NCBI GenBank assembly: GCA_027005635.1
Contig: JALTLI010000196.1
Coordinates: 1 to 9,052 of the forward strand
Source: Alphaproteobacteria bacterium
Lineage (GTDB): Bacteria; Pseudomonadota; Alphaproteobacteria; UBA2136; JALTLI01
Length of the DNA: 9,052 nucleotides
Reading direction: 5' to 3'
This document shows positions 6,794 to 9,052 of this stretch, one piece after another (position 1 is the first letter of the stretch; each line of letters begins with the position of its first letter). The notes below the pieces were generated by a model. That model was not told the origin of the DNA, searched no databases, and saw only the letters and a program-made list of their open reading frames with translations. The translations under genes were made by a program, and so were the position numbers.

Positions 6794-8137
6794 TTAATTT
6801 TTTATATTTTTTTTAAATTTAATATTAACAACTAAGCCATTGCCTTTTATGGGTGAATTTAAAGTTATTTCAGCTTTGTGAATATCTACAATACGTTTTA
6901 CAATTGCCATACCAATACCGCAACCAATTTTATTATTACTTGGTAAGCGGTAAAATCTATCAAATATTTTGTTGTACTCCTCTTTTGGTATTCCTACTCC
7001 ATTGTCTTCTATTGTTATGGTTGCTGTATTTTCTGTTTCTTTTATAGTTATAGAAACTTTACCATTGTTATCTGTATAACGAATAGCATTATCTAAAATG
7101 TTTCTTAACATTACCTTTAAAATATTTTCGTATCCATTAATATAAATATCATTTGCAGATAAACTAACTTCAATATTTTTATTAATTGCAAAGTTTATTG
7201 TATCTTCTATGACACTTGTAGCAACCTGTTTTAAGTTAATCATTTCTAATTGCAACTCACTTGTATCAGGATCAACTTTAGCAAGTAAAAGAAGCTGGTT
7301 TACCATGTGTGAAATCCTATCTACTCCTGCAATAATATTATTCAAAGCTTCGTGTTTTTCACTTTCATTCTTACATCTAATTGCTACTTGTGCTTGGGCT
7401 TTTAAAACAGAAAGAGGAGTTCTTAATTCATGTGCAGCGTTCGACGTAAAAGATTTTTCTGTTTCAAAAGAATTATCTAAATCAAGCAAAAACTTATTTA
7501 ATGATTCAATAACAGGTATAACTTCTGTTGGTGTATCAGCAATATTAATAGGGGTAAGCTTATTATATGAACGAGATTTTATAGCATCAGTTATTTTATA
7601 CAAAGGCACAAAAGCCATATTAACTGTAATTAATATCAATATTGCAATAACCGGTAAAAGTAAAAACAAGGGAAGTAATGTGGTTAATACAACCGAACTA
7701 ACCAGCTTGTTACGCAGTGCAAAATCATGCCCTACTTTAACCTGAATAGAACCTTTATTTAAAGAAAACACACGCCATTTTTTTTTACCAGATAAATTAC
7801 TAAAACCTTCTTTTATTGCTATTTTATCTTTTGGTGCATTTTCAGATTTAGAAACAAGCTCCTTATTTTTCCAAACCTGAAAAACTACTTTACTATTATT
7901 GGGAACTTTTGAGATTTTATTATTTATAATATTTATAGTTGTGGTGTGGTTGCCTGCATCTGTATTTAATAAGGAATATGCTATTTCTACTAATTGATTA
8001 TCAAGAACCCCTTCAATTTCTTGTTTAGTTTTAATATAGCTAATAAATACAGCAACAATCCAAGCTATACTTATTAATATAAGCAAGCTCCATAATAACC
8101 TGTTACGAATAGAAATTGATTTATTATTGGGGTGCAA
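6794..8137 (-). CDS. QseC/TctE-like sensor histidine kinase
   Basis: A 447-residue membrane sensor kinase. Membrane segments at about 13-35 and 147-173 flank a periplasmic sensor region of about 110 residues that I cannot tie to a ligand. A HAMP-like linker (about 174-222) precedes the dimerisation domain, with the phosphoacceptor H236 in AAHELRTPLSVLKAQAQVA, a close match to QseC-type kinases. The ATP-binding domain has the N box (RNILDNAIRY, 345-354), the G1 box DNGVGIP (378-384), the F box FDRFYR (392-397) and the G2 box GCGIGMAIVKR (405-415), so it should be active. The start is a TTG at 8135-8137: a TAG lies in frame three codons upstream, the next in-frame ATG falls only in the second membrane segment, and a GGAG stands 9 nt upstream. 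It overlaps the regulator gene by 14 nt, so the two form a coupled pair. The ligand and targets are unknown. Confidence 0.92.
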   Translation of the reverse strand: MHPNNKSISIRNRLLWSLLILISIAWIVAVFISYIKTKQEIEGVLDNQLVEIAYSLLNTDAGNHTTTINIINNKISKVPNNSKVVFQVWKNKELVSKSENAPKDKIAIKEGFSNLSGKKKWRVFSLNKGSIQVKVGHDFALRNKLVSSVVLTTLLPLFLLLPVIAILILITVNMAFVPLYKITDAIKSRSYNKLTPINIADTPTEVIPVIESLNKFLLDLDNSFETEKSFTSNAAHELRTPLSVLKAQAQVAIRCKNESEKHEALNNIIAGVDRISHMVNQLLLLAKVDPDTSELQLEMINLKQVATSVIEDTINFAINKNIEVSLSANDIYINGYENILKVMLRNILDNAIRYTDNNGKVSITIKETENTATITIEDNGVGIPKEEYNKIFDRFYRLPSNNKIGCGIGMAIVKRIVDIHKAEITLNSPIKGNGLVVNIKFKKNIKN

Positions 8138-8780
8138 TATAACCTACTCCACGTATATTTTTTATAATATCATTACCTAATTTCTTGCGTAACCTATGTA
8201 CATGAACCTCCACAGTGTTGCTACTTATATCATCATCAAAGCTATATAATTTTTCTTGTAATACTTCTTTACTAATAATTTTGCCAGCTTTTTCAATTAG
8301 GGTTTGCAATATAACAAACTCTTTTGGACCAAGAGTTATATTTTTATTATTTTTTATTACTTGGTAAGATGTTGGGTCTAAAATTATATCCTTATAGCTA
8401 ATAATAGGTGAAGGATTTTCAATATTTCTACGATGTAAAGCCCTAGTTCTCGCACATAATTCTTCTATATCAAATGGTTTTGCTAAGTAGTCATCTGCTC
8501 CTGCATCTAAGCCTTTAACTCTATCTTTTATAGTATTTTGAGCAGTTAAAATTATTACTGGTGTTTTATCTTCTTTTTTTCTAAGCTTTTTTAAAATATT
8601 AATACCGTTACCATCTGGTAAGCCTAAATCTAGAATAACTACATCATAATTTTGAGTTAATAACGCTGATTCAGCATATTCAATATTTGCTACCAAGTCA
8701 GTAGCATAACCTTCCTGCTTTAGCCCTTGCCTAGTAACTTCACCAAGCATTGCATCATCTTCAACTAGTAATACTTTCAT
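8124..8780 (-). CDS. OmpR/PhoB-family response regulator (QseB/PmrA-like)
   Basis: The 218-residue length is typical of QseB/PmrA-type regulators. The receiver domain (1-118) has the acidic pair D8/D9, the phosphoacceptor D51 in VVILDLGLPDGNG, T79 (ILTAQ), Y98 and K101 (KPF), all in place. The winged-helix DNA-binding domain (about 125-218) shows LGPKEFVILQTLIE, then SSNTVEVHVHRLRKKLG and the end IRGVGYI, which fits the OmpR class. The start is the ATG at 8778-8780; no strong Shine-Dalgarno sequence is visible before it, so initiation may be weak or the leader short. It overlaps the kinase gene by 14 nt. A perfect inverted repeat 17 nt upstream of the start is a candidate self-regulation site. 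Its likely job is to convert the kinase signal into transcription control, possibly of the Bat operon immediately downstream (inference). Confidence 0.94.
   Translation of the reverse strand: MKVLLVEDDAMLGEVTRQGLKQEGYATDLVANIEYAESALLTQNYDVVILDLGLPDGNGINILKKLRKKEDKTPVIILTAQNTIKDRVKGLDAGADDYLAKPFDIEELCARTRALHRRNIENPSPIISYKDIILDPTSYQVIKNNKNITLGPKEFVILQTLIEKAGKIISKEVLQEKLYSFDDDISSNTVEVHVHRLRKKLGNDIIKNIRGVGYIAPQ
8147..8150 (-). promoter_or_regulatory. Ribosome binding site supporting the TTG start of the kinase
   Basis: The minus strand reads GGAG, 9 nt before the TTG at 8135-8137 and inside the last codons of the response regulator gene. With the in-frame TAG at 8144-8146 and the lack of a usable ATG, it makes the TTG the most likely start. 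Confidence 0.55.
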
Positions 8781-8796
8781 TATAAATAATTTACCA

Positions 8797-8821
8797 TAGT
8801 TAATATATAGTGATTTAACTA
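8797..8821. promoter_or_regulatory. Perfect 7-bp inverted repeat upstream of the response regulator (candidate operator)
   Basis: TAGTTAA at 8797-8803 is mirrored exactly by TTAACTA at 8815-8821, with an 11-bp spacer and 18 bp between arm centres. The spacer contains TATATA, a possible -10 region, and the whole lies 17 bp before the regulator start. A direct pair AACTAC at 8817-8822 and 8824-8829 overlaps one arm. OmpR-family proteins more often bind direct repeats, so the binder could be this regulator or another factor. AT-rich DNA makes chance matches fairly likely. Confidence 0.35.
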
Positions 8822-8868
8822 CAAACTACTTACTTATACAAATAATTTATTGTGATTTATATAGAAAT

Positions 8869-9052
8869 TCAACCAATAAATTCCATTTTTAAATATTGAT
8901 AATTTTTAGATTTTTTATGTATTTCCAGAAAATTATATTTTTTAGGATTAACCCCCTGCTCTTTCATAAATGCTTTAACATATTTTATACGATTTTCAGC
9001 TAAAGTTTGCTTTTCTTGAAATGGTACAGGTATTGATGCTGTTATAATTTTT
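8869..9052 (-). CDS. C-terminal end of an unidentified gene, weakly OmpA-C-like
   Basis: An open frame enters from the right edge and ends at TGA (8869-8871), giving 60 codons with no start in the window. The segment TLAENRIKYVKAFMKEQGVN (16-35) resembles the RA..V...L...GV helix of OmpA-like peptidoglycan-binding domains, and the final LKMEFIG could be the last beta strand. The part between them is shorter than in standard OmpA domains, and the usual peptidoglycan-contacting residues are not visible, so the family call is tentative. Codon use and lysine-rich composition match the neighbours. It lies 88 bp upstream of the response regulator on the same strand. No terminator hairpin is visible in between, so co-transcription with the two-component genes is possible. 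Confidence 0.65.
   Translation of the reverse strand, partial: KIITASIPVPFQEKQTLAENRIKYVKAFMKEQGVNPKKYNFLEIHKKSKNYQYLKMEFIG

Noticed and set aside
5742..7745. Plus-strand open frames opposite moxR and the kinase gene
   Set aside because: They are antisense shadows of genes with complete catalytic motifs. None has a ribosome site or a plausible protein.
1..9052. CRISPR arrays, insertion sequences, tRNA or rRNA genes, prophage or defence genes
   Set aside because: I found no regularly spaced repeats, transposase motifs, cloverleaf-like sequences or rRNA-like stretches. The window is almost fully taken up by the genes listed.

Overview
The window is strongly AT-rich and carries only protein-coding genes, all on the minus strand, packed with overlaps or very short gaps. 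The likely source is a low-GC Gram-negative bacterium, probably a proteobacterium. The reasons are a QseB/QseC-type two-component pair, a DUF4381 protein, and a fused VWA-TPR (BatB-BatC) protein whose C-terminal QWL..I..DP motif is typical of proteobacterial Bat operons. I cannot place it to genus from the sequence alone.

Read in the direction of transcription (right to left), the window starts with the 3' end of an unidentified gene (8869-9052, 60 codons visible, weakly OmpA-C-like). An 88-bp gap follows, which contains a perfect 7-bp inverted repeat and should hold the promoter of the next unit. Then come an OmpR-family response regulator (8124-8780) and its QseC-like sensor kinase (6794-8137), which overlap by 14 bp; the kinase starts at TTG.

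A 144-bp gap (6650-6793) separates the kinase from the Bat operon. It holds a weak promoter candidate, a G8-T-G4 tract and a perfect 13-bp hairpin 25 nt upstream of the moxR start.

The Bat (Bacteroides aerotolerance-type) operon then follows: MoxR AAA+ ATPase (5690-6649), DUF58 protein (4770-5678), DUF4381 membrane protein (4303-4770), VWA protein BatA (3290-4303), fused VWA-TPR protein BatB-BatC (1378-3300) and BatD (1-1384, cut by the window edge). Junctions within this block are an 11-nt gap and overlaps of 1, 1, 11 and 7 nt, so it is almost certainly one polycistronic, translationally coupled unit.

By analogy with characterised relatives, the MoxR ATPase and DUF58 protein act in the cytoplasm. 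The DUF4381, BatA, BatB-BatC and BatD proteins form an inner-membrane/periplasmic assembly involved in envelope integrity and stress tolerance; the molecular activity is still poorly defined. The two-component pair just upstream in the same orientation is a natural candidate regulator. The gene content is a recognisable known system. The less explained parts are the moxR leader (hairpin plus G tract), the inverted repeat upstream of the response regulator, the unidentified gene end at the right edge, and the TCS-Bat linkage. There is no stretch over 300 bases without a gene.
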